Shown: piece after piece, positions 36,665-45,257 of the stretch
Layout: each line of letters opens with the position of its first letter
How positions within the stretch are numbered: the stretch's first letter is position 1
Assembly: GCA_041499965.1 (NCBI GenBank)
Contig: JBGQLG010000005.1
Span: forward strand, 1 to 64,000
Origin: AR5 sp041499965
GTDB taxonomy: Bacteria > Methylomirabilota > Methylomirabilia > Rokubacteriales > CSP1-6
Length of the DNA: 64,000 nucleotides
Direction of reading: 5' to 3'
Notes under the pieces: model-generated
Told to the model about the DNA's origin: nothing
Databases searched by the model: none
What the model saw: the letters and a program-made list of their open reading frames with translations, nothing else
Position numbers and translations under genes: made by a program

Positions 36665-36932
36665 GCCGGGTCCCCGACGGTCAGCGCGCTCATGAGACCC
36701 GATAAGTATAACGGAGACACCCCGCACCACCGCCGCGCTGATGGTCAGTTGCTCGCCATCGGACCCGGTCAGAAACCGGGCAGGCTCCGGAGGCCGCTCG
36801 AACGTGGGATGCCGATCCAGTCCAACGAACACGCAGGCTTGTGTACATTCTGCGGCTTGGTACCGGCCTTGCGATAGAGCGGGTCAGCCCGACGGTCGGG
36901 TGGCAGCGCCGAGCAGCCGGGGGAATGGATCG

Positions 36933-37526
36933 ATGACGGGGAGATACCGCGCGTTCGTGCTTGCCAGCCTCCTGGCCCTGGGCCTGATCGCCACTCGCGA
37001 GGCCGTCGCCGGCCAGGCGAGCGACCAGCTGCGCTCCCGCATCGACCGCGTGGTGACGATCCTCGAGGATCCCATCCTCAAGGTGCGCCCCGAGGAGCGG
37101 CGGGTGGCCCTGCAGGGCGCGGCCACCGACATCTTCGACTTCACCGAGATCACGCGCCGCTCGCTCGGACGCCACTGGCAGACGGCGACGCCGACCGAGC
37201 GCGAGGAGCTGGTGCAGCTCTTCACCGTGCTGCTCGAACGCTCCTACCTCGGCCGCATCGAGCAGTACAGCGGTGAGCGGATCAGCGTCGTGGGCGAGAC
37301 GCTCGACGGCGAGCTGGCCACCGTGCGCACCCGCCTGGTGAGCAAGGGGGGCACCGAGACGCCCGTCGACTACCGCCTGCATCGCGCCGGCGACCGCTGG
37401 ATGGCCTACGACGTCAACGTCGAGGGCGTGAGCCTCGTCGCGAACTACCGGGCGCAGTTCAACAAGATCCTCCAGACCTCGTCGGCCCAGGTGCTCGTGC
37501 AGCGGCTCCGCGCCAAACAGGAGTAG
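36933..37526 (+). CDS. MlaC/Ttg2D family phospholipid-binding protein (copy 1)
   Basis: A 197-residue periplasmic protein with a clear signal peptide (about 1-26, cut near AVAGQA). The MlaC fold pattern is present: FDFTEITRRSLGRHW, ELVQLFTVLLERSYLGRIEQY, TPVDYRLHR and VEGVSLVANYRAQFNKIL. MlaC shuttles phospholipids between outer- and inner-membrane Mla complexes. MlaA, MlaB, MlaD, MlaE and MlaF genes are not in the window. It is followed by a close paralogue after about 60 nt. Confidence 0.87.
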   Translation: MTGRYRAFVLASLLALGLIATREAVAGQASDQLRSRIDRVVTILEDPILKVRPEERRVALQGAATDIFDFTEITRRSLGRHWQTATPTEREELVQLFTVLLERSYLGRIEQYSGERISVVGETLDGELATVRTRLVSKGGTETPVDYRLHRAGDRWMAYDVNVEGVSLVANYRAQFNKILQTSSAQVLVQRLRAKQE

Positions 37527-37586
37527 GGAGTAGCGGCGCGGGCGGCGAATCGTCTAGACTCTCGGCAACTCACGACGGAGGTGGCG

Positions 37587-38228
37587 ATGACCTCGGTGCG
37601 GACACTGCTGATGACGGCGATGGCGATGGTGCTCACCACGGGCGCGACGGCGTGGGCCGGCGCGCCGACCGAGCAGCTGCGCGGCCGCGTCGATCGCGTG
37701 CTGCGCGTGCTGGAAGACCCGCAGCTCAAGCCGGAGGCCCGCGCCCTCGATCGGCGGGAGGCCGTCCGCGTGATCGTCGAGGAGATCTTCGACTTCCGGG
37801 AACTGTCGCAGCGCTCGCTGGGCCTGCACTGGAAGGCCCGCACGCCCACCGAGCGCGACGAGTTCGTCCAGCTCTTCGCCGACCTGCTGGAGCGCTCCTA
37901 CATCGGCAAGATCGAGCTCTACAGCGGCGGCGAGCGCATCCAGTACGCCGGCGAGGTGCCCGACGGCGACCAGCTGGCCACCGTGCGCACGAAGATCGTC
38001 ACCAAGCAGGGCACCGAGATCCCGGTCGACTACCGCATGCACCGGGTCGACGACCTCTGGCTGGTCTACGACGTGGCCATCGAGGGCGTGAGCCTGGTGG
38101 CCAACTACCGCGCCCAGTTCAACAAGATCATCCAGCGGTCCACGTTCAAGGGGCTGCTCGCGCAGCTGGTGGCCAAGAAGCAAGAGGCGACCGCCGACGC
38201 CCCAGTGAAGCGCGCCTCGCAGCGGTAG
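37587..38228 (+). CDS. MlaC/Ttg2D family phospholipid-binding protein (copy 2)
   Basis: A 213-residue periplasmic paralogue of the preceding gene. Shared blocks include FDFRELSQRSLGLHWKA, YIGKIELYSG, EIPVDYRMHR and IEGVSLVANYRAQFNKII. The signal peptide is MTSVRTLLMTAMAMVLTTGA with cleavage after AWA. ATG 37587 lies 5 nt after GGAGG and is preferred to GTG 37581. A TAGACT box near 37553 may be its own -10 element. Tandem duplication is the simplest origin. A charged C-terminal tail (KKQEATADAPVKRAS) is absent from copy 1. Confidence 0.87.
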   Translation: MTSVRTLLMTAMAMVLTTGATAWAGAPTEQLRGRVDRVLRVLEDPQLKPEARALDRREAVRVIVEEIFDFRELSQRSLGLHWKARTPTERDEFVQLFADLLERSYIGKIELYSGGERIQYAGEVPDGDQLATVRTKIVTKQGTEIPVDYRMHRVDDLWLVYDVAIEGVSLVANYRAQFNKIIQRSTFKGLLAQLVAKKQEATADAPVKRASQR

Positions 38229-38236
38229 CGGACGGC

Positions 38237-39175
38237 GTGAGCGCGCCGCCGCGGGAGACGTTCCGCCGCATCGCGGCCAATCTCGCCACCGTCATGCACG
38301 GCCAGGAGCTGGCCATCCGCCGGCTCCTGGCCGCCTTCGCCAGCGCCGGCCACGTGCTGCTGGAGGACTACCCGGGCACCGGCAAGACCACGCTGGCCAA
38401 GGCGCTGGCCCGCTCGATCGGTGCCGGCTTCAAGCGTGTGCAGTTCACGCCGGATCTCCTGCCATCCGACATCCTCGGCGTGTCCGTCTTCGACCCGCGG
38501 GATCAGACCTTCCGCTTCCACGAGGGCCCGATCTTCACCCACATCCTGCTGGCCGACGAGATCAACCGCGCCTCGCCGCGCACGCAGTCCGCCCTGCTGG
38601 AGGCGATGGCCGAGAGCCAGGTGTCGGTGGACGGCGTGAGCACGCGGCTGCCCGAGTTGTTCTTCGTGATCGCGACCCAGAATCCGGTCGAGTTCCGCGG
38701 CACCTATCCGCTGCCCGAGGCGCAGATGGACCGCTTCGGCATGCAGTTCGGCCTCGGCTACGTCGAGCCGGCCGAGGAGGTCGCCATCCTGGCCGACCAA
38801 GCCGAGGGCCACCCGCTCGACGCCCTCGCCGCCTGCGTGTCGCTGGAGGACGTGCGCGCGCTGCGGCAGGGCGTGCGCGGCGTCCGCGTGAGCGACGAGG
38901 TGAAGCGCTACGCGGTCGACCTGGTGCGCGCCACCCGCACCGCGCCCGGCGTGCAACTCGGCGCCAGTCCCCGGGCCTCGCTGGCGCTCGTCGGCGCCGC
39001 TCAGGCGGTGGCGCTGTTCGACGGGCAGGACTTCGTGACCCCCGAGCACGTGCAGGAGCTGGCCGTGCCGGTCATCGCCCATCGCCTCGCGCTCGACCCG
39101 CAGGCGCGCTTCTCCGGCGCCACCGCGGTGTCGGTGGTCGAGGAGGTCGTCAAGACGATCGCCGTGCCGGCGTAG
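38237..39175 (+). CDS. MoxR family AAA+ ATPase
   Basis: A 312-residue MoxR ATPase: GHVLLEDYPGTGKTTLAKAL (Walker A at about 43-51), the MoxR signature LPSDILGVSVFDP and FHEGPIF, Walker B ILLADEINRASPRTQ, sensor 1 IATQNPVE, and the lid domain with PRASLALVGAAQ. It acts as a cytosolic chaperone-like ATPase. It is the first gene of the common MoxR-DUF58-transglutaminase trio, with 2 nt to the DUF58 gene. GTG 38237 is 8 nt after the MlaC stop, so it may share that transcript. Confidence 0.92.
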   Translation: MSAPPRETFRRIAANLATVMHGQELAIRRLLAAFASAGHVLLEDYPGTGKTTLAKALARSIGAGFKRVQFTPDLLPSDILGVSVFDPRDQTFRFHEGPIFTHILLADEINRASPRTQSALLEAMAESQVSVDGVSTRLPELFFVIATQNPVEFRGTYPLPEAQMDRFGMQFGLGYVEPAEEVAILADQAEGHPLDALAACVSLEDVRALRQGVRGVRVSDEVKRYAVDLVRATRTAPGVQLGASPRASLALVGAAQAVALFDGQDFVTPEHVQELAVPVIAHRLALDPQARFSGATAVSVVEEVVKTIAVPA

Positions 39176-39177
39176 CC

Positions 39178-40527
39178 GTGCGGCGGCTCCTCCATCGCAG
39201 CTTCCGCGCGGTCTCCGGCCTGCAGCACCGTCTCGGGCGCCGCCTCACGCCGGCCGGTCAGCTGGCCGGAGCCGGGCTGCTCGCTGCCCTCGTCATCGGG
39301 CCCAACACGCGGCTCACCGTCGCCTACCAGGCGGCCACCTTCATCGGCGCCTTGCTGCTCGTCGCGCTCGCCGGTGTGCTGCGGCGGCCGCCCGCGCTGG
39401 TGATCCGGCGGCGGCTGCCGCGCTTCGCGACGGTCGGCGAGCCCTTGAGTTATCCGGTCACCGTGCTCAACCCCGGGCCGCGCCCGGCGGCCGGCCTGAC
39501 CGTGCTCGAGGATCTTGCTGATCCGCGTCCGTCGTTCGAGGCGTGGCGGACGACGCCGGCGCCGGACGAAGCTCGGCGCAACCGCTTCGACCGCGCGGTC
39601 GGCTATCCCCGCTGGGCGTGGCTGCTCTCGATGAGCCAGCGGGCGACGATCGGCGAGCAGCCGCTGCCGGTGCTGCCGCCCGGCGCGGAGGTCGAGACGC
39701 GGCTCAGCCTGCTGCCGCAGCGCCGTGGGCGCCTGACGCTCAGCGGCACGACGGTGGCGCGCCGCGAGCCACTCGGCCTGATGCGCGCGCTGCGGCCGCG
39801 GCCGGCGCCGGCCACGCTGGTGATCCTGCCGCGGCGGTATCCGCTGCCACCGCTCACCCTGCCCGGCGCGCGGCGTTACCAGCACGGGGGCGTCGCGCTG
39901 GCCCAGTCGGTCGGCGACTCCGAGGAGTTCGTTTCGCTGCGCGACTACCGTCCGGGCGATCCGCTCAAGCGCATCCACTGGCGCTCGTGGGCCCGGAGCG
40001 GGCGTCCGGTGGTGCGCGAGTACCAGGACGAGTTCTTCGTGCGCCATGCCCTGGTGCTCGACACCTTCACCCCGGCCCCCACGGCGGCCTTCGAGGAGGC
40101 GGTGTCGGTGGCGGCGTCGTTCGCCTGCTCGGCCGGCACCCAGGAGTCGCTCCTCGACCTGCTGTTCGTCGGGCCGGAGGCGTTCTCGGTCACGGCCGGG
40201 CGCGGCGTCGGGCACGTCGAGCACCTGCTCGAGATCCTGGCCGCCGTGCAGCCCTGTCGCGACCGGCCCTTCGCGACGCTCGACCGCCTGCTTCTCGAGC
40301 GTCAGGCCGCGCTGAGCGGGGCCATCTGCGTCCTGCTCGGCTGGGACGCGCCCCGGCGCGCCCTGGTGAGCCGGCTGCGCGGCCTCGGGATCCCGACGCT
40401 CGCCCTGGTGGTCACGGACCCCACTGCCACGCCCGCCGTCGGCGCCGACGGCGAGGAGGCCGGCGTGCATCGCCTGCTGGTCGGCCGCGTGGGCGAAGGG
40501 CTCGCGCGCCTGCGGGGGGACGCGTAG
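39178..40527 (+). CDS. DUF58 (MoxR-associated, vWA-like) membrane protein
   Basis: A 449-residue protein. Two N-terminal hydrophobic helices (about 26-66) are followed by a beta-rich region and the DUF58 core with RDYRPGDPLKRIHWRSWARS, the hallmark motif, then VREYQDEF and a vWA-like fold ending in VSRLRGLGIPTLALVV. DUF58 proteins partner MoxR ATPases; the family is associated with envelope or secreted-protein maturation. GTG start; the last base of the stop is shared with the transglutaminase start. Confidence 0.88.
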   Translation: MRRLLHRSFRAVSGLQHRLGRRLTPAGQLAGAGLLAALVIGPNTRLTVAYQAATFIGALLLVALAGVLRRPPALVIRRRLPRFATVGEPLSYPVTVLNPGPRPAAGLTVLEDLADPRPSFEAWRTTPAPDEARRNRFDRAVGYPRWAWLLSMSQRATIGEQPLPVLPPGAEVETRLSLLPQRRGRLTLSGTTVARREPLGLMRALRPRPAPATLVILPRRYPLPPLTLPGARRYQHGGVALAQSVGDSEEFVSLRDYRPGDPLKRIHWRSWARSGRPVVREYQDEFFVRHALVLDTFTPAPTAAFEEAVSVAASFACSAGTQESLLDLLFVGPEAFSVTAGRGVGHVEHLLEILAAVQPCRDRPFATLDRLLLERQAALSGAICVLLGWDAPRRALVSRLRGLGIPTLALVVTDPTATPAVGADGEEAGVHRLLVGRVGEGLARLRGDA

Positions 40528-42512
40528 TGCCGCCGCTGCTGCTCGGCGCCGCGCTCGGCTTCTGGGGCTGGCAGACCGGTGTCCTGCCGGTCGGCCTCGC
40601 GATGGCGCTGGGGCTGGAGGCGCGGACGCTCGTGCGCTCGCGCTGGGACCTGCAGCGCGCCGACTTCAACCGCGTCTCCGACCTCAGCACGGTGCTCCTC
40701 GTCCTCATGGGCGTGTACCAGGCCGTCGCCAACGAGTCGGCCCGCGCGGTGACCGGCATCATTCAGTGGCTGCCGCTGCTGCTGTTCCCCCTCGTGGCCT
40801 GCCAGCTCTACAGCGCGGCCGGTCGCGTCGAGGTCGCGGTGTTCTTCTGGTCGCAGCGCACGCGGCCGGACGAGACGGTGCGGGTGGACCTGACCCCCGC
40901 CTACTTCGGCCTGTGCCTGCTCGCGGCCAGCACCGCCAACGCGCGCACGACGTTCTACGCCGGGCTGGTCGTGCTGGCCGGCTGGGCGCTGTGGCACGTG
41001 CGCGGCCGCACCGGCCGGCTCCGCTGGGGCCTGGCGATGGCGGTGGCCGCGCTGCTCGGCTGGGCCGGCCACGTCGGTCTCGCCGAGGCGCAACGCGTGG
41101 TCGAGCGGCGCGCCCAGTCGCTGTTCCTGTCGTGGATCCGCCGCGATCCCGATCCCTACCGCACGACGACGTCGCTCGGCGACATCGGCGAGCTCAAGCT
41201 CTCCGACCGGATCGTGCTGCGGGTGGAGCCGGGCCCCGGCGCACGGATCCCGGCGCTGCTGCGCCAGGCCAGCTACAACGCCTACCACGCGCCCGCGTGG
41301 ATCGCCGTCGACGGGGGCTTCACCGCGGTGCCGCCGGAGGCCGACGGCGCCACCTGGCTGCTCCGCCCTGACGGCGCGACCGACGCGCGGCTGACCGTGT
41401 CGGCCTATCTGCCGCGCGGGCGCGGTCTGCTCGCGCTGCCCAACGGCGCCGTCCGGCTCGACGACCTGATGGTCGTGAGCCTGGCCCGCAGCCGCCTCGG
41501 CGCCGTCCGGGTGGACGAGGGCCTCGGCCTGGTGACCTACACGGCGCACTTCCCGCGACGGGGCAGCGACGAGAGTCCTCCCACGCCGGGCGACGTGCGG
41601 GTGCCACCCCGCGAGACCGAGGCCATCACGCGGGTGGCGGCCGAGCTGGGGCTGGCCGGGCGCCCGCCGGCCGAGGCGATCGCGGCGCTGCGCGCGTACT
41701 TCCTCGGTCGCTTCCACTACACGCGCTATCTCCGCGGCGCCGGCCCCGGCCGCACCGCCCTCGAGGAGTTCCTGCTGACCACGCACGCCGGCCACTGCGA
41801 GTACTTCGCCACCGCCACCACGCTGCTGCTGCGCGCGTCCGGCGTCCCCGCCCGCTATGCCGTCGGCTACGCGGTGCACGAGTGGAGCGGCGTCGAGCAC
41901 CGCTGGGTCGTGCGCGCGCGCGACGCCCACGCGTGGGCGCTGGCCTGGGTCGACGGCGCCTGGATCGAGGTGGACACGACACCGGCGGTCTGGATCGAGG
42001 AGGAGACGAGCCCGGCGTCGGCGTGGCAAACGGTCAGCGATGTCTGGGAGTGGGCGACGTTCGCCTTCGCGCGCTGGCGCTGGAGCGAGCGGCAGGACCG
42101 GTTGACCGGCAACCTCGGCTGGCTGCTGATCCCGCTGGCGGCGATGCTGGTGTGGCGCATGTGGGCCCGCCGCCGCGTGGGTCAGGCGGCGCCGGCGCAG
42201 GCCGCCGTCATGCCGTCGCCGCGCGCCGGCGGTGACTCCGAGTTCTACCGGGTCGAGCGCCGCCTCACCGAGCTCGGCTTCGCCCGGGCCCCCGGCGAGC
42301 CGCTGGCGCGCTGGCTCGATGTCGTGGCGGCCGCCGCCCCGCCCGCGGTGGCGACGGCGCCGCTGCCCGCGCTGCTCGCCCTGCACCATCGCTACCGCTT
42401 CGATCCCGCCGGACTCGCCGCGGCCGACCGCCGGCGTCTTCGGACGGACGCGGAGGCGTGGCTGGCGGCGCATCCACCAGGGCCAGCTTCAGGGCGCGCG
42501 GCAGCGACTTGA
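40527..42512 (+). CDS. Membrane transglutaminase-like protein (TgpA type)
   Basis: A 661-residue protein. Five or six N-terminal helices (about 1-195), an extracytoplasmic transglutaminase-like domain with the triad C424 in HAGHCEYFA, H468 in DAHAWALAW and D483 in WIEVDTTP, a further helix (about 530-550) and a C-terminal DUF4129-like helical region. It is probably a periplasmic peptidase or crosslinking enzyme; Pseudomonas TgpA is the best known relative. It belongs to the MoxR-DUF58 trio. Its 3' end overlaps the GIY-YIG gene on the other strand. Confidence 0.88.
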   Translation: MPPLLLGAALGFWGWQTGVLPVGLAMALGLEARTLVRSRWDLQRADFNRVSDLSTVLLVLMGVYQAVANESARAVTGIIQWLPLLLFPLVACQLYSAAGRVEVAVFFWSQRTRPDETVRVDLTPAYFGLCLLAASTANARTTFYAGLVVLAGWALWHVRGRTGRLRWGLAMAVAALLGWAGHVGLAEAQRVVERRAQSLFLSWIRRDPDPYRTTTSLGDIGELKLSDRIVLRVEPGPGARIPALLRQASYNAYHAPAWIAVDGGFTAVPPEADGATWLLRPDGATDARLTVSAYLPRGRGLLALPNGAVRLDDLMVVSLARSRLGAVRVDEGLGLVTYTAHFPRRGSDESPPTPGDVRVPPRETEAITRVAAELGLAGRPPAEAIAALRAYFLGRFHYTRYLRGAGPGRTALEEFLLTTHAGHCEYFATATTLLLRASGVPARYAVGYAVHEWSGVEHRWVVRARDAHAWALAWVDGAWIEVDTTPAVWIEEETSPASAWQTVSDVWEWATFAFARWRWSERQDRLTGNLGWLLIPLAAMLVWRMWARRRVGQAAPAQAAVMPSPRAGGDSEFYRVERRLTELGFARAPGEPLARWLDVVAAAAPPAVATAPLPALLALHHRYRFDPAGLAAADRRRLRTDAEAWLAAHPPGPASGRAAAT

Positions 42513-42726
42513 CGGTGGCCTCGCGCCGGCTCGCGGCCGAGCGATCGCGACACGGCTCGGTCCACACCAGCCGCACCGGCCGGCGCGCCCGCGTATACTT
42601 CGAGGCCGCGCCGGCGTTGTGGGCGGCCAGGCGCCGCTCGAGCGCGGTGGTGATCCCGGTGTAGAGCGTGCCGTCGGCGCAGGCCAGGAGGTAGCAGAAC
42701 CATGGCGCGGAGCCGCTCGCGTCCAT
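42265..42726 (-). CDS. GIY-YIG nuclease family protein
   Basis: The first about 90 of 153 residues form a UPF0213/YhbQ-like GIY-YIG domain: CYLLACADGTLYTGITTALE, RRLAAHNAG, KYTRARRPVRLVW and REATVKSL with the conserved Arg, Lys and Glu side chains. These small nucleases act on DNA ends or mismatches; roles are poorly known. The remaining residues are Pro/Arg-rich and run antisense to the transglutaminase gene, so the functional protein may be shorter. ATG 42726 overlaps the start region of the next plus-strand gene. Confidence 0.75.
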   Translation of the reverse strand: MDASGSAPWFCYLLACADGTLYTGITTALERRLAAHNAGAASKYTRARRPVRLVWTEPCRDRSAASRREATVKSLPRALKLALVDAPPATPPRPSEDAGGRPRRVRRDRSGSDGAGRAARAAAPSPPRAGRRPPRHRASAPAARRGPGRSRAR

Positions 42727-43607
42727 CCGCCGCCGATCCTAGCATCCCGCCGCTGCCGGCCTTGCGTCTGCAGACGCGTCGCGCCGCCGCGTTCCGCCAG
42801 CGCCCGGCCGGGCGCGTGCGCGGCGCCGCCGGCGCGCTCGCCTTCGTCGAGGCGGTCGGGCTCTGCTCCACGTTCTTCCGCTTTCCCGAGGGCGTGGCCT
42901 GCCTGTGGGCGGCCGTGGTCGGCCGCGCGAAGCCGCGCTGGCCGCGGCGCTCCCACCACGACGACGGCGTGGGCACCACCTGGCGGCTGAAGGACGAGCT
43001 GCCGGCCGCCCGGCGCGTCTACTACGGCAAGCTCCTGCGCGGGCGTCCGGTGCTCGTCGCCCTCGACCTGTTCCCCGCGTTCTACGCGCTCGTGCGCGGC
43101 CGGCAGCGCGCGCGCGATTACCGGGCCGAGTACGAGGCCGGCCGGATGTCGCTGATCGGCAAGCGGCTGATGGACGCGATGCTGCGCGAGCACCCGCAGT
43201 ACACGCGCCAGCTGCGCGCCAACACCTTCCTGCTCGAGCCCGAGCGCACGCGCGAGTTCGAGCGGGCCATGGCCGAGCTGCAGCAGGGGCTGTGGGTGGT
43301 CAAGAGCGAGGAGCGCTACGAGCCGACGTTCTCCTACCGCTGGGAGCTGGTCGAGGCGTGGCTGCCGGATCAGGTCGCCGAGGGCCGGCGCCTGAGCCGC
43401 GCCGCCGCCCTCGACCAGCTGATCGGCCGCTACACCGCCGGGGCCGTCTACACGACGGCGGCCCGCCTGCGCCGCCTGTTCAGCATCCCCGCCGCGGAGC
43501 TGCAGGCGTCGATCGCCCGGCTGACACGGGCCGCCGTACTGAGCGACGTGACGGTGGACGGCTGGCCCGGTCGCTGGCTCGTCCACCGCGACGCGATCCC
43601 GCGCTGA
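42702..43607 (+). CDS. Winged-helix protein, possibly YcaQ/AlkZ-related
   Basis: A 301-residue protein. The pattern of LRLQTRRAAAFRQRP, an early hydrophobic F-V-E-A-V-G region, YYGKLLRGRPVLVAL and repeated winged-helix segments with basic C-terminal parts resembles AlkZ/YcaQ-like DNA glycosylase relatives, but the catalytic Q-x-Q motif is not evident. Non-catalytic regulator or unknown nuclease partner remain possible. It is divergent from the GIY-YIG gene with overlapping 5' ends (42702-42726). A repair theme for the pair is an inference. Confidence 0.6.
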   Translation: MARSRSRPSAADPSIPPLPALRLQTRRAAAFRQRPAGRVRGAAGALAFVEAVGLCSTFFRFPEGVACLWAAVVGRAKPRWPRRSHHDDGVGTTWRLKDELPAARRVYYGKLLRGRPVLVALDLFPAFYALVRGRQRARDYRAEYEAGRMSLIGKRLMDAMLREHPQYTRQLRANTFLLEPERTREFERAMAELQQGLWVVKSEERYEPTFSYRWELVEAWLPDQVAEGRRLSRAAALDQLIGRYTAGAVYTTAARLRRLFSIPAAELQASIARLTRAAVLSDVTVDGWPGRWLVHRDAIPR

Positions 43608-43727
43608 TCCCGGATGACGGGATATTTCGCGGCTGCCGTAATCGTGCCGGGTGATCGCGGCGCGACGATCGCTGGCATCGACCGGCCGGCTGCGGCACTC
43701 TCAAGACACACACCGTGGAGGTGCGTC

Positions 43728-45092
43728 ATGAGCCTGCAGTCGATCAATCCCGCCACCGGCGAGATCCTGGAGACATTCGCGGAGACCTCCGCCACCGAGG
43801 TCGAGCGCATCCTGGCGACCGCGCACGCCGAGTTCCTCGCCTGGCGTGACGTGCCCTTCGCCGGCCGGGCCGAGCTGATGCGCCGGGCGGCCGCGGTGTT
43901 GCGCGCCCGCAAGACGGAGTTCGCCCGGACCATGGCGCTCGAGATGGGCAAGCCCATCGTCCAGGGCGAGGCCGAAGCGGACAAGTGCGCGCTGACCTGC
44001 GAGTACTACGCCGAGCACGCCGAGGCGTTCCTGGCACCGCAGTCGCGGCAGACCGACGCCACCAAGAGCTTCGTCCGCTTCGACCCCCTGGGCGCCGTGC
44101 TGGCGGTGATGCCGTGGAACTTCCCCTTCTGGCAGGTCTTCCGCTTCGCCGCTCCCGCGCTGATGGCCGGCAACGCCGGCGTCCTCAAGCACGCCTCCAA
44201 CGTGCCGCGCTGCGCGCTGCAGATCGAGGAGGTGTTCCGCGAGGCGGGGTTCCCACGCGGCCTGTTCGCGACCGTGCTCGTCGGCTCGGCCGCGGTGCCG
44301 GGGCTCATCGCCGATCCGCGCATCACCGCCGTGACCCTGACCGGCAGCGAGCACGCGGGCAGCCAGGTGGCCGAGCGGGCGGGGCGCGAGCTGAAGAAGA
44401 CCGTGCTGGAGCTGGGCGGCAGCGATCCGTTCATCGTCCTCGCCGACGCCGACGTGACGGCGGCGGCCCGCACGGCCGCCGACGCGCGACTGATCAACAG
44501 CGGGCAGAGCTGCATCGCCGCCAAGCGGTTCATCGCCGTCGAGCCGGTGGCCGACGCCTTCCTCGCCCAGTTCGCCGACGCCCTGCGCGCGCGCCGCGTG
44601 GGCGACCCGCTGGCCCGCGACACCGACGTGGGGCCGCAGGCGCGCGTCGACCTGCGCGATGCCCTTCACCAGCAGGTCACCGAGTCGATCAGGCGCGGCG
44701 CCCGGCTGGTGCTGGGCGGCGAGATTCCAGCGGGCCGCGGCGCCTTCTATCCACCGACGCTGCTTGCCGCGGTCGACCGCGGCATGCCGGCCTTCGACGA
44801 GGAGACCTTCGGCCCCGTGGCCGCCGTCATCCGGGCCAAGGACGACGCCGACGCCGTCCGCTTGGCCAACGACTCCACCTTCGGCCTGGGCGCCTCGCTG
44901 TGGACGCGGGACCGCGCCAAGGCCGAGCGGCTAGCCGCGCGGATCGAGGCGGGCGCCGTGTTCGTCAACGGCCTGGTGAAGTCCGACCCGCGCCTGCCGT
45001 TCGGTGGCATCAAGCGCTCCGGCTACGGCCGCGAGCTGTCCGAGTACGGCATCCGCGAGTTCGTCAACATCAAGTCCGTCTGGATCGCCTGA
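43728..45092 (+). CDS. NAD(P)-dependent aldehyde dehydrogenase (succinate-semialdehyde type)
   Basis: A 454-residue ALDH. Cofactor and active-site motifs are complete: MPWNFPFWQV, the glycine motif LTGSEHAGSQV, catalytic Glu228 in LELGGSDPF and catalytic Cys262 in NSGQSCIAAKR, with late motifs EETFGPVAAV and PFGGIKRSGYGREL. The wording is closest to succinate-semialdehyde dehydrogenases. GTGGAGG lies about 7 nt before ATG 43728. A repeat-hairpin region separates it from the ThDP enzyme downstream; a shared pathway is possible but not shown. Confidence 0.92.
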   Translation: MSLQSINPATGEILETFAETSATEVERILATAHAEFLAWRDVPFAGRAELMRRAAAVLRARKTEFARTMALEMGKPIVQGEAEADKCALTCEYYAEHAEAFLAPQSRQTDATKSFVRFDPLGAVLAVMPWNFPFWQVFRFAAPALMAGNAGVLKHASNVPRCALQIEEVFREAGFPRGLFATVLVGSAAVPGLIADPRITAVTLTGSEHAGSQVAERAGRELKKTVLELGGSDPFIVLADADVTAAARTAADARLINSGQSCIAAKRFIAVEPVADAFLAQFADALRARRVGDPLARDTDVGPQARVDLRDALHQQVTESIRRGARLVLGGEIPAGRGAFYPPTLLAAVDRGMPAFDEETFGPVAAVIRAKDDADAVRLANDSTFGLGASLWTRDRAKAERLAARIEAGAVFVNGLVKSDPRLPFGGIKRSGYGRELSEYGIREFVNIKSVWIA

Positions 45093-45136
45093 GCGCATGA
45101 CGGAAGATCGGAAGCGACTCGAGGGTCTGTCGCGCG

Positions 45137-45252
45137 GAATGGGGGCCAGGTCGGGGCCCGCAGTGGCAATCGCGAGATCGAGGCACGCCCCGGCTACGCC
45201 GGGGCGTGACGAGCGCCGGGGGGGTATGGGGGGCCATGTCGGGGCCCCCCAT
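45137..45252 (+). repeat. Start-abutting GC hairpin repeat, locus 3
   Basis: A degenerate hairpin copy (GGGGGCC..GGTCGGGGCCC, about 45141-45159) is followed by one 54-bp-type unit (about 45177-45230) and a perfect 10-bp stem (45226-45235 with 45243-45252) around the loop ATGTCGG. The stem has six G-C pairs in its run rather than five as at 8277, with the partner arm changed to match. The ThDP enzyme ATG is 6 nt after the hairpin and has no visible ribosome-binding site. Confidence 0.85.
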
Positions 45253-45257
45253 CCAAC

